From contig NZ_JAMXST010000001.1 in assembly GCF_024124905.1 (NCBI RefSeq), positions 186,001 through 250,000 on the forward strand: 64,000 bases of DNA. The letters are read 5' to 3'. The notes under the pieces were generated by a model, which worked only from the letters and a program-made list of their open reading frames with translations, searched no databases and was not told the origin of the DNA. This stretch comes from Cellulosimicrobium cellulans (GTDB lineage Bacteria; Actinomycetota; Actinomycetes; Actinomycetales; Cellulomonadaceae). Every line of letters starts with the position of its first letter. Position 1 is the stretch's first letter. A program made the translations under genes and the position numbers. Below, one piece after another: positions 63,451 through 64,000 of this stretch.

Positions 63451-64000
63451 GTGTCAGCAGGGCAGCAGGTCAGCTCCCGCGTCCTGACCGTCCCGAACGT
63501 CATCAGCCTCCTCCGGCTGCTCCTCGTGCCCGTGTTCGCGGTCCTCATCGTGCGCGGCGACGACGTGTGGGCGCTGGTCGTGCTCGCGGTGTCGGGGGCG
63601 TCGGACTGGCTCGACGGCGTCCTCGCGCGGCGCCTGGACCAGGTGAGCCGCCTCGGGCAGATGCTCGACCCGGCCGCGGACCGGCTCTTCATCCTCGTCA
63701 CCCTCCTGGGGCTCGCGTGGCGCGACGTCGTGCCCGTGTGGCTCGTCGTGGTCATCGTGGGACGCGACCTGCTCCTGGCCGGTCTCCTGCCGCTGCTGGC
63801 GCGTCACGGGTACGGGCCCCTGCCGGTGAGCTTCGCGGGCAAGGCCGGGACGTTCGCGCTGCTGTACGCGTTCCCGCTCCTGCTCCTGGCCGAGATGCCG
63901 GGCTGGCTGGGCGACGTCGCCGCGGTCACCGGGTGGGCGTTCACCTGGTGGGGCGTGGGGCTGTACTGGCTCGCGGGCGCGCAGTACGTGCTGCAGACCC
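63451..64000 (+). CDS. CDP-alcohol phosphatidyltransferase family protein (3' end outside window)
   Basis: At least 183 aa, open to the window end. Membrane enzyme that joins a CDP-diacylglycerol head to an alcohol. The family signature D-x2-D-G-x2-A-R-x8-9-G-x3-D-x3-D is present in SDWLDGVLARRLDQVSRLG followed by QMLDPAADR at about residues 50-77, and it starts LTVPNVISLLRLLLVPVF. This fits PgsA-type or cardiolipin-synthase-type enzymes; which one cannot be told. GTG 63451 is chosen; GTG 63445 is in frame 6 nt upstream. Confidence 0.88.
   Translation, partial: MSAGQQVSSRVLTVPNVISLLRLLLVPVFAVLIVRGDDVWALVVLAVSGASDWLDGVLARRLDQVSRLGQMLDPAADRLFILVTLLGLAWRDVVPVWLVVVIVGRDLLLAGLLPLLARHGYGPLPVSFAGKAGTFALLYAFPLLLLAEMPGWLGDVAAVTGWAFTWWGVGLYWLAGAQYVLQT

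Overview
The window is about 74% G+C and reads as a block of housekeeping chromosome from an actinobacterium, most likely a Micrococcales member related to Cellulomonadaceae or Promicromonosporaceae. This rests on the very high GC3, frequent GTG starts, 4-nt stop/start overlaps, an actinobacterial-type LexA box, an mIHF gene next to gmk, a PriA without Walker A, and pyr and rib operon orders typical of the group. No tRNA, rRNA, CRISPR array, IS element or prophage was seen. Both ends cut genes: hisS on the left and a CDP-alcohol phosphatidyltransferase on the right.

Layout. 1-5.5 kb: 3' part of hisS, a leaderless-secretion (no signal peptide) M23 peptidase, and on the minus strand a ykoE-(fused ecfA1A2)-ecfT thiamine-precursor transporter under a TPP riboswitch. 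5.6-7.4 kb: an Rv2578c-type radical SAM gene under a perfect SOS box, split by a 160-residue mini-intein at the third cluster cysteine. 7.4-13.4 kb: two small minus-strand genes, aspS, a GNAT protein and an MMPL transporter. 13.4-26 kb: rarA, rpsD, a DUF948 pair, alaS-ruvX-mltG-aroE, a divergent prepilin peptidase, and aroC-aroK-aroB. 26-30.8 kb: GDPD and alpha/beta hydrolase (minus), aroQ, a SatD-like HTH gene with a membrane partner, then efp-nusB. 30.9-40.3 kb: the pyrimidine operon pyrR-pyrB-pyrC-bPH-carA-carB-pyrF with a PyrR RNA site. 40.4-52 kb: phosphatase, mihF-gmk-rpoZ-coaBC, metK, priA-HAD, a lipoprotein, and fmt-rsmB. 52-53.6 kb: a hipBA toxin-antitoxin pair. 53.7-64 kb: GNAT (minus), rpe, the FMN-riboswitch operon ribD-ribE-ribBA-ribH, hisE-hisG, a PH-domain protein, a DEAD-box helicase (minus) and the truncated phosphatidyltransferase.

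The genes mostly form short co-directional operons joined by 1-8 nt overlaps, so pathway members are likely translated together: shikimate (aroE, aroC-K-B, aroQ), UMP synthesis, riboflavin synthesis, histidine synthesis (hisE-hisG), and formylmethionine plus 16S rRNA methylation (fmt-rsmB). Three metabolite or protein RNA switches are visible (TPP, FMN, PyrR), and hairpin terminators mark most operon ends. Several genes have a -10-like hexamer only 6-8 nt before their start codon, which suggests leaderless mRNAs.

The points most worth a second look are the intein that uses a [4Fe-4S] ligand as its catalytic Cys1 in an SOS-controlled gene, three perfect SOS-box palindromes inside the 5' end of rsmB, the twin 20-bp operators in front of the SatD-like gene, and a hairpin with three alternative 3' arms after hipA.
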